Below, one piece after another: positions 48,456-60,244 of a stretch of DNA of 64,000 nt. The DNA is from Sclerodactyla briareus (lineage: Eukaryota > Echinodermata > Holothuroidea > Dendrochirotida > Sclerodactylidae): positions 186,001 through 250,000 of the forward strand of contig JAODTK010005844.1 in assembly GCA_026419785.1 (NCBI GenBank), given 5' to 3'. The first letter of the stretch is position 1, and every line of letters starts with the position of its first letter. The translations under genes were made by a program, and so were the position numbers. Below the pieces are notes generated by a model, which had not been told where the DNA came from, made no database searches, and saw only the letters and a list, made by a program, of their open reading frames with translations.

Positions 48456-50157
48456 CACTGCCCACGTCATTCCCAGGTGTTCACTGCTCCCTAATTATAT
48501 GTTTCCAAATAATCCGAAAACATACGTCCTTCTGAACCTGTAACATTTTGTTTCGTTGCTCAATTTAATTTATGAGCTTCCTCGTGTGGATGCCGAGTGT
48601 TCAGATTGAGAATTTCTTTCAGGTCCAAATCTATTCAAGCCCTTTGGAAAATTTGCATTTGAATTTTCAGTATATCTTCCCGTCAATATTGCTAAGCGCA
48701 AATTCCTTTCATACTTTTTCTCGATATCTGTGTTTTTGAGGAGGTTTAGAATAATTTCGTCAGAGGTTTTTGCCCTCCTCTGATATGTCTGATATCTGGC
48801 TTCAGGTAAGTTCTCACATGGACACATTAGTCCACATCGGGTCCAACTGATGTGCCTGTTGTTCACCTGATAATTCCAGTATGCTCATGGGTCAATTGTT
48901 CTCTTCAATCAGTCACACCGCTTCAGTGCTCCATTTTTATTTATCCGACAACCCGAGGCTGCGTCACTCATCGAAAGAAAAGAATATACGCGATCCCGCT
49001 GTGGTCCTTCTCGGTGTGTAGGTCGTTTATCTTGTCACGCTCATCGAGCGGGCATGAGCATTTGGCTCTTTTCTGTGAGCTGTAAACGTTTGTACTTACG
49101 TTTGAGGAGAAAATACAACATTGCGCACCTGACGGGGCGGAACGTTGATGAGGATGGAAAAAAGTATTTTATAGTTTTTGCTGTAGCGAAGAAAAAAAAA
49201 ATGTTGACTTCAGTCATCGCTTTACTTTTAATAGTTCAATCCACTACAGTACAAAATAAGATATATCTAGCGCACCTTACAATTTGTTGCTGCTGCGTTC
49301 CAGTTAGGTGCTGAAATGATGAAGATTATTCAGATACCATCCTATGCTAAATGGTGTATGTATATAAACTCTATCCATTTCCAGAATATGCGAAATATAC
49401 GAATAAAAAATATTGCGCACATGTACTATCCTCTGCGAAAGAATGTGGCGATATTACATTGAATATCCATATATTATACTACGTATAACTTCATTTGCGT
49501 CCCGAGGGGGTATTTTGTCGCGACCACATTAACGAGACATCGACTGGTCAACGACCTGGATTTTGCCGCACGGGTTACATACATTAGACTGATTTAAGTG
49601 ATTTGTCTCTTTGATTTAACGTCGGTAATTTCATTTTGCTTTGGAAATCTTCATCACCGCAGAGATGCGCCGATCGAGGCCGTGACAGAATCCACTTTTG
49701 CGTGGGTTGAAATTGATTCCCCAGTCTCCTGGAATAACGGATTGATATTTACGACACTTGGGAAGGGGTCTCAATAATACTACAGATAAATGTTTACGTG
49801 ACTGTAGTGCTGGGCCATGAGATCGTTCTATTGTAAACAAGTAATATTGTGTAACAAGTGATGCTGGTCCACTCTGATACACTGTGCACAGGGCTGTTAT
49901 GGTGGCTGGGAGGTACCAGAAGCACATCGTCTGGTTACATCACAGGAATAAGCGTCAAACAACGTTCAACAAACGAAATTCATCTCAGTATAGATTCGGT
50001 AGTCTCATTATATGATGGGCGTTCTCGAGTAAGTGAGTTAGCGAGCGAAGCCCGAATGCAAACGAGCAAACTGGCAGTGTAATTATGTAATTGAAAAAGA
50101 AAAAAACTTTCTTAATTGCAATCAGAACCCTTTTCCCCTTTCGCAATCCTTCCGAGG

Positions 50158-50177
50158 TTTTTTTTTTTTTTTTTTTT
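50158..50177. repeat. Poly-T tract
   Basis: About 20 T followed by a G-run. It could be the tail of an inserted retroelement on the minus strand, but no body was recognised. Confidence 0.8.
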
Positions 50178-50479
50178 GGGGGCTGTGGGGGGATCTAGTG
50201 ATCATAACACGTTTGTGATTACACTGGTATGTGGCACTGATCCTATCATTTCGTACGGGTGCTCTGGATTTTCATTCGCATAGGCCGAGGTCTCAAAAAG
50301 ACAACATGGAAGCCAAATAATCAAGGAAAAGTCTCGACAACCTGGTTAAAATTAATTCCAACGTTGACAGTAAGCACGTTCTATAATTTTAATATATTTT
50401 CTGTAACCTCCATACGCCTTCCTCATCATAGGAATCTTTCAATCCTTCCTGTCTTGCATTTTCATTAATATTCATAATA

Positions 50480-50805
50480 ACCTGGAAACAGCTCGAGGTA
50501 GTTACGTGAACACAGCAACTGCTTGCTACTATTTTGTGGGCTTTCATTTCGCTTAAATTCCCCGATATAGCCTTATGTAATTATCTCCATTGGTAAACGT
50601 CATTAGATCAAATTGTCTGACCAGAAGACTGACCAAATAGACATGTGTGCTTCGAATCTAATATGTACGCTCCCTAAGATGTTGAGAGAAATACTTGAAA
50701 CTGCTTCTTTGGTTTGGGCAGCGAAAAGTGCTTAAAGGGAAGATTACGTTTCGTCGAGTGCTCTCATATTATACTGCTTAGAAATAATAGCGACCTTCCT
50801 GATAG
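50480..50805. repeat. Weak repeat family T, copy 2
   Basis: Counterpart of 45690-46080, with the same order of short shared words. Strongly diverged, so the assignment is tentative. Confidence 0.35.
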
Positions 50806-52061
50806 ATGAAATACGACGCCGTAAATTAACGCATACGTCTGGCACTATCGCTAATATAAAGGGGGTAACGTGAGCTTTGCAGGACTTATGGTTGCAGTGA
50901 AACTTATGGGATTGAGCAAAATTGATGATTTTCCTTTTTCCAGTATCTGTTTGTCTGTACAATCGAGCAGTAGATTTAGGACAAGGGAGTAAAATTCTAT
51001 CAAACTCCACCCAAATCCAACAATTGATGTTTAATTTGCTTGATGACGTGACGGCATACTTAGTGTTCGTAAATTAACTCTTCAGTCCGGTATGATAGTT
51101 GTCGATGAATCTTTTCAGGCCTTGATTACTAACTTACTAGTTACTGCACTGACTATCGCACGGGTCACTATTCGGGCAGTTTTCGATCTAGGTGAATACC
51201 CCATACAGGGGCTAACCCTGTGAGGGACCATAGGTTCCTTCAGGAACCGTCCAGTCGTCATGGTCGTTGGAACCTCCAGTGTCTAAGCCGTGAACTCGAA
51301 CATATCAGTAATAATGATTTCTGAACTGCTGAATGGGGAACTTTAACGTATTACGGACAGTTGATACATAACACAGAGGAAGGCAAGCTGAATCCATTGG
51401 TCTTCAAAGATGTTAGATGCGTATTGCCTAATAGAATCATCTCGCGTGATATTCTGACGTATTCAAACAACCTTGACAACATCCCTATGTATTGTCTATT
51501 GTTTTTTTTTGTGTTTGAAAACTTGAACATTGCTCGAACCTCGACAAATGATTCTGCCCGGATATGAATGGCACAACATATTCAACCATAATGGTGTAGC
51601 CTTGCCCGAAACCGAGCGACTGTACAAGGATAAATTATTCTCCAGAATTCAAAGAAAACAGGAACATGGCTGTGATGTCTTTCTGTGAGGTCACTAGTCA
51701 CTTCTCGTAATAAACTGAAATCATAGTTTTGTCCTGATACAAGGTCTATCACTTCTCCAACGGCATGTCGTATGAAAATGGGATTGGAACCCATAGGTGA
51801 GATTCTTTCTAATTATCCGACAAGCTATACTGATGGCCTGAACAGTAACTGTTCATGATTGTAACACTGTACTAGTAGTCACTGGAGGTGCTTCCAGTAC
51901 TCTTGAAAGGACCCTGACTGAGGTCTACGATTTGTTACGAATAACTGTAGGTGGCTGTGATCAACGAGTAATCCAGCGTAGCTTACTTCAGTGTGCATGA
52001 AATGACCTACGAGCTAAAGAATAAAACCACGAACTTGAATTATTTGAATTGAACTGCTCCG

Positions 52062-52313
52062 GTGCCTTCAATTTCCAATCGAATCGATAGTACTCACACT
52101 ATCTTGCGTCCTCCAGGGGGAAATTCGTCTCGAGAGGAAGACGAACTCCCACGCGACTCACACTCATTTCGACACAAGATCAATAAATTCACATATCAAA
52201 GTAAAACACCAGCCTGCGACTGGCGGACGATCGTCGAAGAGGAGGCTGCACTCCGAGCCACGCTGAACGTGATGTTACAAATACCTTCGTGGAGAGATAA
52301 AGAGTTGACCTGA
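52062..52313 (+). CDS. 83-aa open frame with LRPPGG motif, doubtful
   Basis: The frame has S-N-R-I-D-S-T-H-T-I-L-R-P-P-G-G-N-S-S and a charged remainder. The LRPPGG.S word preceded by an S-rich N-R-x-S stretch resembles the conserved N-terminal block of the Jupiter/HN1 microtubule-associated proteins (S-R-V-L-R-P-P-G-G-G-S). The later residues (R-E-E-D-E-L-P-R-D...) do not match that family, and CTCCAG inside the motif could equally be a splice acceptor. One short motif is weak evidence, so it could be an isolated exon, a decayed copy or coincidence. Confidence 0.15.
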   Translation: MPSISNRIDSTHTILRPPGGNSSREEDELPRDSHSFRHKINKFTYQSKTPACDWRTIVEEEAALRATLNVMLQIPSWRDKELT

Positions 52314-52319
52314 GTAGCA

Positions 52320-55300
52320 GTTATTTGAACCCTTCGCATACTATACTACTATCCGTACATCTGCACTTGGTGTACGGTTGCATGTTTTCACCTAACCACC
52401 CCTCGAGAAATGGAGATATCTCTCACTTTATTTTAATTTAAAATCCTCGCATATATTTCTGACATATCGAAAGGCTTTTCTTGCTTTGTCTAGACTATGT
52501 TGTAATACCATGAGAATTTAACAAAACCAAAACGCTGTTCGCGATGGAATTGCGTGCATAGCATTAATCAGGAAGGTCGGTCTAACCTATTAAATCTACT
52601 ATTGTATGTGATTATTGAACAGGTAATCTTCATTGCCAATTGCGAAGGGCAAGGAGAGCGCAGTTGTTTCAATTCAAATCCAATTTAGCTATTGTATTCA
52701 CGATCATTATGAAGTGTAATGCCAGGATAGTAATCAGTTTTAATATACGCAGCTACAGTATTTCTTGGTATGTGTTGAAAAGAGGAGGCGAGTCGTTGCC
52801 GTGTCTCTAATACGATCACAATGTCGTTCTTTGTTTATAAGGAGCCGAGGGCGATATACTGAACTCGACTAGTATCAAATGAAATCTGAGCAAACTAAAA
52901 CCTCAATATGAACATGAGAAGGATCCTAAAAATTACCACCGTCCATAATTGCCAATAATCTTCATCTCAGAGCCGGGCAAGATCAGCATTGGAAGATACT
53001 CCACCTGACATCAGTCTTGTCAACATCTTTCCTAAAGATGAATTGGAAATAGATGATAATTCATATTCCAACAAAGGATTCAGATTTGAACAAACGCACC
53101 TGCTTCCTGAACTTGCCATTTTGAAATACCAGTACCAGACACCTGAACCTATACGAACCCTCTTGCCTCGGTGTTGGAATAGGTCCACTAGAACGCTGTT
53201 CATGTATCAGGCTCGTGGAGAAATGATTGGCTACTTACATTTTTAATTTTTGAATGAATTAAATCGGATCAATGGGTATTATTCGATTATCGCAATCACT
53301 TCAATGCGTATTATAGCTATTCGTTCGTCTGAAAACCAGTGAAAGCCTGTGAATACCCATTAGGAGTCATTTCAAGTTTCTAACACTATATTTGCATTGA
53401 TAGAATTATCTTCGAACAACCCTCTAATAAAACAGTGAGACCCATTTTAACAGTCATTCTTAATGTTGATGTCACTGACTAACTTGGATCTGGCGTCTAT
53501 GCATATTCTTTGCTATGAATACAATTGTCTATGGATATGCCACAGACACTTGTACACGTTTTTACACGTCAGAGGATGGTGAAAAAATGTGAATGAATAA
53601 TAATATAATACGAGCAAACGTAGTTAAACATAACGAAAGCTAGCAATGTGGAAAGCGCTGACCATTGAAATCCATGTTTTTTTCCGGTTGTTAAAATCCA
53701 ATAGTGCTGCTACACGTGTCTGATGTTAGTACAAATTTCCACGATCGTCTCTAGTCTCTATCGAGGTGCTAAGTAACAAACCGCGCTAGGTATTTCACGG
53801 TATCTGTGATCACGAAAAATTCTCCTTTGCCTCTTGGGTACGGCACGTTCCGACATGTGGCGCCCAGAGCCTGTTTAAATAAATATCTCGCTTGCCCGCT
53901 CAATTATTAATACGACGACCCACATATGTGCGACTCTTCCTGGGCTTTACCATATTCACCTTCACAGTAAATAGGGAAGAACTCTGAGTTACATATGGGG
54001 GCCATAATGCAATCAACTGCAGAAACAAAGCCTTCACTCCGGCGATTCGCTGTGGTTGGTTTCTTAGGCTGCCATGATTGCCTCCATAGTAGGGAGTGAC
54101 TTGGGCGTTTTATGATGTTGTTTAGTATTTGCTTGTGTTTGGCTTTTGCTTTTCCTCTAAGAGATTGGCTCTTCGCTGTCATGCCAAACAAAATGATTTG
54201 AACCGGGAGTTATTCAACCATTCAATTGACTTTATTTCCGGGAAACTCCTTTGTAAAAATGTCATAAAACCCTTGAAATAGATATCATCATTCTTGGGAG
54301 ACATTGGGTAATGTATATTTACGTTTGTTTGTTTTAATGAACCCTCCCATCACTCGCCCTCTCTACCATGGGGTATTTCCTGTACACACCCATTATCCCC
54401 ATAACGAGGCAAGTAATGGCGCTTTCCCTCGGAGCCGGGATATGTTCGTGATTGCTAAGCCCACCTCCCATGCATGCGAGCGATTCTCACACATAGTACA
54501 CAAACGACTTTCATCGTCTTCAGTGTTGGAAATGTTTTTTCTTACTGTCGCAATCGATAAATAGGGAAGAACACTAGATCAGATTCGTATCAAGCAAAAC
54601 ATGCAGTGAGGGTGATGTTTTTTTAGCGATCACTTTACAAGTGATTAATTGGTCTTGGGGAAACTTGACCTACTTGTCTATCTAACTACAACATCAAGAG
54701 ATATCTGAATATGGATAGTGTTGCTGCTTCCCTCCCCTCGAAATGAGAGAAATAGTCCATGGGAATGTATGACTGAATACGCTAGTTTACCTAATTATGT
54801 TCGATGATTTTCTACTTTACTACTTTGGGGTCGTGGCCAGGGGATGCAAGACAACCCCTGTTTGCCAGTTTTGTATGTGTATCTATGCGAATGGCGCTGG
54901 CTTAAAATCGATCAATTCTAAATGAACAAAAATATGAAGCTCGGAAGCACCAATGTGAAAGAAATTTGAGCGAGAATTCATTGATTGAACTTAACCGAGA
55001 GGGTGAGACTTGATTGGGTGTTCATAGCCCAGCATAGGTTATAGCAGCACGTTTACTCAGGCATTTACACCAAGTCTCCAAATATCGACCCAACCTAAAT
55101 CCAAGTCAATGCGATCATTCCCCTGATGATTATCCATTTAGACATTTCTATTCTAATGTCGCTCGCATTCATATTTGCCATGGATAGGCTATGGTTTGTT
55201 TGAATCACGAAAACAACAGAGTTATGATTGTGGAAATTATCAAGGAAACACCGTTCTTACCTCTCAGTACATTGTACGATTACCATTTTAATTAATTTGC

Positions 55301-58300
55301 CGATTTACAATTACCGAATTCGCTAATTCTCCCTCTTTTCATGATGTCACTGTCCAGTGAGGAGGTCATAACAGATGACCAGAGTACAATCACTGTCAAT
55401 ACCTACATAGTATGTTCTATAATACATCTGGTTAACTGTTGTTTTGCAATCAGAGGTCCAGTCTACAGGCCTAAATAAGCCTCTAAACCTCTAAAAAAAA
55501 AAAAAACAAAAAAAAAAAAAAAAGAACCGCAAACCTCCTAACTTCGTTTATAACAGTGTGCTATAGACGATTTTTTTTTTTTTTGCTCAGAGTCGTTTCT
55601 CGAAACATTACAAACTATACGCAACAAAACAAACCCGACCAACTTGCCAGTTTGCCAGTCGTTCGCGTTACACGCACATGCAGTGTGATAGCAGGCAAGA
55701 ATAAGTCTCCTCTGTCAGACAAGTCTTTCATTTCAATGTTTAGAAGTTATGATGCGGTACAATATTATACATTATTGTTAGGTAACGTAACCGACAAGTA
55801 GCTCCGTGCTATCATAGTACTAGTACTAGGGTAGAGTAACGGTTCTTGATTGCAAGCTCCTACTCCTTTCACAAGGCCTATTTAACGTGGGCTATGCCCC
55901 TAGGCTCCGACTTCATCAGGATTCAGGCTCTGTATTGTAGCATAGCCTATGGTCGCCAGTCTGCACAATTAATTAGGCCTAGGCTTACATAAGCATAAAC
56001 ACAGTCGCTGTCCTCTTCACGATCCCCATAACCTGTGCAAGTGTGACTAGGGGTTTGAAGAAATTGTAAGTTATAAACATAAAAATTACTAGGCTATTTG
56101 GAGCTCACTTACAGCTAAAATGCCGGTTTCATCATTCTCCTAATCCTAGGTCAACCGAAAGTTAATTTGCCTAATCTAGCCTAACTTAGGGCTATACAAA
56201 CTATGTAATGTTTGTCCTAGTATAATAAGAAGTTGTGATTAAAAATGAAATAGGCAGTGGCTTGTAACTTGCATAATGTTGCTTACTCTGGCCATAAGTG
56301 TTGTTATCATAATGTTGACACTGGCCGATTGTGGAAATGAGTGGAATGATGTAGGGTGTGGTCACACTGATATTTTAGGCGTGGCATGTCATTCAAATAA
56401 GTGGCCAAGTTGAAAGCCTCCATACAGTCTATGATTACGCTACTATAATTCTTTGGTGTGGAGTCACCTAAAGTGCTGGAACAAACTTTCTATAGTGTGG
56501 CTCACCAGTAAAAAAAATGTAGGTTGTCTTTCGGATTGACTTCACATTAAAAAAATCACAATAATCCATTTAGATCGTTTTTTGAAACTCCAATGAGTTT
56601 TTTGGCTGACAATGTAACTGCAGCGTCACCTTTACTTTCCATGTAAGAAAATCCCCAAATTTTGATTGCTCATCACAAACGGGCGAGTCAATACATGAAC
56701 GCCACCATTTCATATGGCACCTTTTCTCCAACCCACCGTCAATGAGGGGTAGTTTTGTTGAAGACCTAGCGGATACGTCCTTTCTACGTAACGTACACTA
56801 TCTGTCATATATTCAATCACCCTATAAACTCGCCATTGAGACCAACCCACAATGAAGGTTTTAAATCATGGATCCGAAAACTGTGGGATTAAGCTAATGT
56901 CTGGATGCATAATCTAACATTGCCAGATAGATTTGTGTGCCTGATTCCGAAGATTGGGGTAATACCAACGAAAATAAATTCCGATGTGATGTTATTAATA
57001 ATGCTATTAATGATTTTCTTCCGCCATTCTTTATTGTATGGAGTTTTCTAGCTCTGCCCATATAGTTGCAGGTACTGCAACTTCGTTGTAGCTTCTTGTT
57101 TTCATATCTATCCACAGCAGTGTACGGTGGTTGTTTTCATCATTCTCATCTATGTATGTGCATGAATAATCTATGTTATAACCGTCGTTTAGGCTTTTGT
57201 TGCTTCCTATTTTCTTGATTTATTCATTCCTAATTACAGGTAATGAACATATGTGGGAGCCGTAAGAGCTTACCCATGGAATTCTAACAAAATACATGAC
57301 AAAGAGAGCCTTTCCGTCGACAGGACTGATAGTCGGGCGAAAGTAAACTCCGTTATCCAGATACTGGAGGTGGGTGAACACGTTATAGATCACTACTCTC
57401 CCGCTTAATACTGTACTGTACCCCGGAGTTGCCGCAGCGACATGTGTATTGCGCAGGGGTTCTATGTCGCCGTAAGATGGATCAGAGTACTATACACCCG
57501 TAGCCTAGAACGCTACACGGACGATAATTGTAAAGTGAATATTTCTACTTCCGGGACCGCCGTTTTAGTCCCAAACTGCAATTCGAAGCCACTCGAGGAT
57601 GGTTTTCAGCATGCAGTCATTTTGTTTCTGTAAGAAAGAGTACAGTAAATTGGAAAAAAACAAGTACTTTCAAACACGTGTCCATAACACACAATCATCG
57701 AGTGGCTGGTGGAAAATTTGGTAAAGCGTCGATTGTTCATCCGGAAACGGAAATTCGTGGTTTTGTGGTTTCAAGTCCGGGTCGGTATTATAACGAAGTA
57801 AAAATGTAACCTGTAGTCTTCTAGCCGAAGCAGGGACGAACGTGGGCAGGTGGGTGGGGTAGGCAATTTGCGTGCTGCCGTTTGCGTATAATTCTTACAT
57901 CGAGGTACTGCCCCGAAACGGCATTGCCAAGTAATATGCGAATATGCCGCGATTACAGGAATTGAGATTATCTCATTGGTAAACAGAGGTATCTGTACTT
58001 TGTAGAGGCATATCCTTACATTTCGACGATACCATCGCAAGCCCCTCTGCAGGATTTGTGGTCGTAATTCTTTGAACATATGTGGATCAGAGACATGTAT
58101 TCTTATACCTCACCGATATTTTGCGACGTGTCCAATCCCGTAGTGCACTGCCTTGCGACACTATTCATTTCCCTCTACATGGTATGAACACTTTCCCCGT
58201 ACACTCGGACAAGTGACTTTGGAAGTGAGTGGAACTTGCATGTAGTAACGGAATGCATCTATCATACGATTATACTTTATCAATGTTTATACATCTCAAT

Positions 58301-58490
58301 TACCATCATTATACAGGGGACTGTTATTTTTGGACGGGGGGGGGTTGGATTGGGCTAGTTGAAACTCACACAACGTTCTTATATTTGTGCGGAGGAGAGG
58401 AGGTTAGAGGAACGGGGGGATCCGCTGTAGTTGAAAAAATGACTTATTAAAATTACTATTAGTTTCTATTTGCAAGTTACAGAATCAGTT
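52320..58490. other. Non-coding DNA, no gene recognised
   Basis: Short frames only; two antisense frames at 52967-53246 (78 aa minus, 85 aa plus) overlap each other and show no domain. A long A-run with a C interruption lies at 55493-55523 and a T-run at 55570-55583. Around 55840-56220 the DNA is rich in TAGGCCTA-type words with no further structure. A G-run lies at 58337-58344. Confidence 0.4.
55493..55523. repeat. Poly-A tract
   Basis: Two A-runs separated by a C. It may be a retroposon tail, but no upstream body or target-site duplication was recognised. Confidence 0.8.
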
Positions 58491-58493
58491 TAT

Positions 58494-58669
58494 ACAGAGG
58501 AAGACATATTAGTTTTCGATGTCCAATATACAACAGACAGTTTGAAACACTGCACATGACGATTATTTCTATTATTATATGTTGCTAAGAGCGAGATTGT
58601 GCTCAAAGTGCGACCTAACCTAGCTTGATTCTCCTGTTTCCTGGGGAGACTTTTAATCACGCAAAAGTG
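58494..58669 (+). repeat. Module B, copy 1 of a composite repeat
   Basis: About 175 bp from ACAGAGGAAGAC to AATCACGCAAAAGT, nearly identical to 59861-60035 and differing by only a few substitutions and 1-3-nt indels. The high identity indicates recent duplication or gene conversion. Confidence 0.92.
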
Positions 58670-59039
58670 TCGTGTTTCCAAATATAGCCCTACCCAGGGA
58701 CGCTTTGCTTGCGTCTCACACAAGAAAATAATTACAAACACCGGCATGCGTCGTAATGTTTTGATGCATTTGGAGTGAATGAGCTGCGGTAATATTTCTC
58801 ATTCGTTCTTTTTTGTTTTCGTTTGGCAGATATTTCGTCGGTTATAAATCTCTCGATGACCCTTTTTCATTGTCTTTCCCATTCATTCCCCTGTTATCGC
58901 CATCTTACGGAATTCGGTTATGTTGGTTTTCAAACCAGCCGCGAAAAAATAACAATTTTTTTCTGGAACGCCGAAGTGTTATATTAAACTTTGCTTCGTA
59001 ATTAGTTTTCATAAATTATGTTTTAGGAACATATACGTC

Positions 59040-59315
59040 AACATATAGTGTTATGAATCGACTTTGGAATACTGTTGAAGACTATGCCACGCATGCGTTC
59101 ATGTGTATGGGCCTATATCACCCAAGTGTTGACATACCTGTGCTTATGACACGCATTTGGTGATGTGTGTAGGCTTATAACAAACAAGTGTTGATGTGTG
59201 TAGACTGTTAATCCGCATGGTTGATTGGTTGCAGGAATATAGCTGATGTGTTGAGTATGTATAATTATACCATGAATGCATTGATGTATCGTGACCTTAT
59301 CCACCTATCAACAAA
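59040..59315. repeat. Degenerate ~30-bp minisatellite
   Basis: A unit near GTTGATGTGTGTAGGCTTAT followed by AACACGCAT-like sequence recurs about eight or nine times with heavy divergence (for example at 59098, 59162 and 59192). It sits inside the composite repeat region. Confidence 0.6.
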
Positions 59316-59698
59316 ACTATTAACGAGAGACTTCGATGTCATCTTGGGTTTTTTTCTATTTATGTAGTTCACATTCACACCTAAATTAATATTTTACTAG
59401 TGATGTTGGATTTTCGTGACAGACAGAGGGTCCATACATTGCCTGGAACGAAAGTTCCCCTCATTAAAATCCGATGAAATTAAGCAAACATCACTGTGTC
59501 GTGATATCCAACACAAAATAACGTGCCGGCGATTCTGCGTAAGATAATATCAGTAATTTGTATTGTTTCCTATATCCCCCGATCCATACGGCTAATTTGC
59601 TACAACGATTTGTGATTCGCGAACGGTGCAAAATAGAATAGAAACTGAGATATCACGCAGTGGCGGCCACGGGATAACAAGCATAGGCAAACGAATAC

Positions 59699-59860
59699 CA
59701 ATAATGCATAAGAAACATTCACGACTAAAGAGGGGGAACAACAGGCCAGTTCAGAACACATGCCTCATTGTTCTCAGGTACTTGCCTGTGTGGCCACTTT
59801 GTGGCCAAAAGTTTACTCGATCCCCACCCTAATCCTGGGAAAAATAGTATTTTCAAACTT
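59699..59860 (+). repeat. Module A, copy 1 of a composite repeat
   Basis: About 160 bp from AATAATGCATAAGAAACATT to the TATTTTCAAACTT word, nearly identical to 60074-60232. It is followed directly by module B copy 2. Confidence 0.92.
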
Positions 59861-60035
59861 ACAGAGGAAGACTATATTAGTTTTCGATGTCCAATATACA
59901 ACAGACAGTTTGAAACACTGCACATGACGATTATTTCTATTATTATATGGGCTAAGAGCGAGATTGTGCTCGAAGTGCGACCTAACCTAGCTTGATTCTC
60001 CTGTTTCCTGGGGAGACTTTCAATCACGCAAAAGT
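59861..60035 (+). repeat. Module B, copy 2 of a composite repeat
   Basis: Near-identical to 58494-58669. It is flanked on both sides by module A copies, giving the order A-B-A followed by the 39-bp array. Confidence 0.92.
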
Positions 60036-60073
60036 AATTTTGCTACCAAAGATTACAAGTATGGCAAGATACA

Positions 60074-60232
60074 ATAATGATTAAGAAAATTCACGACTCA
60101 AGAGGGGAACAACAGGCCAGTTCAGAACACATGCCTCATTGTTCTCAGGTACTTGCCTGTGTGCCAACTTTGTGGCCAAAAGTTACTCCGATCCCACCCT
60201 AATCCTGGGAAAAATAGTATTTTCAAACTTCA
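60074..60232 (+). repeat. Module A, copy 2 of a composite repeat
   Basis: Near-identical to 59699-59860. Its 3' end runs into the 39-bp minisatellite within ~15 bp, so module A may be the edge of a mobile or amplifying unit that includes the array. Confidence 0.92.
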
Positions 60233-60244
60233 TAAAATACAGAT

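Larger units (their letters stand above)
46591..48465. mobile_element. ~1.9-kb DNA element with inverted termini and GAGACC subterminal repeats
   Basis: The left end reads GTGGGCTGTGTCGAGACCGG (46591-46610). The right end, in reverse complement, reads GTGGGCAGTGTATCGAGACC (from 48465 inward). They are the same apart from a few insertions and substitutions. Just inside each end is a 100-130-bp zone of GAGACCGAGACC repeats (46601-46720 and 48325-48455), the kind of subterminal repeat that transposases bind. The interior is AT-richer and holds only short frames (66 aa minus at 47502; 109 aa minus at 47880; neither recognised as transposase), so it is probably non-autonomous. The CAGTG word inside the right end hints at hAT, but I found no clean target-site duplication. 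Superfamily is undecided. Confidence 0.65.
48470..52055. other. Non-coding DNA, no gene recognised
   Basis: Short frames only, including two 98-aa minus frames at 48570-48866 and 49631-49927, without domains. A long T-run lies at 50158-50177, next to a G-rich stretch. Repeat family T copy 2 is listed separately. A short inverted pair GGTTCCTTCAGGAACC lies near 51233. Confidence 0.4.

Noticed and set aside
51590-51810. Exon of a conserved gene around the 70-aa minus frame
   Set aside because: No recognisable domain, and no consistent splice signals or neighbouring exons.
55493-55583. Processed retrogene with a poly-A tail
   Set aside because: There is no upstream coding similarity and no flanking duplication; only the homopolymer run is certain.
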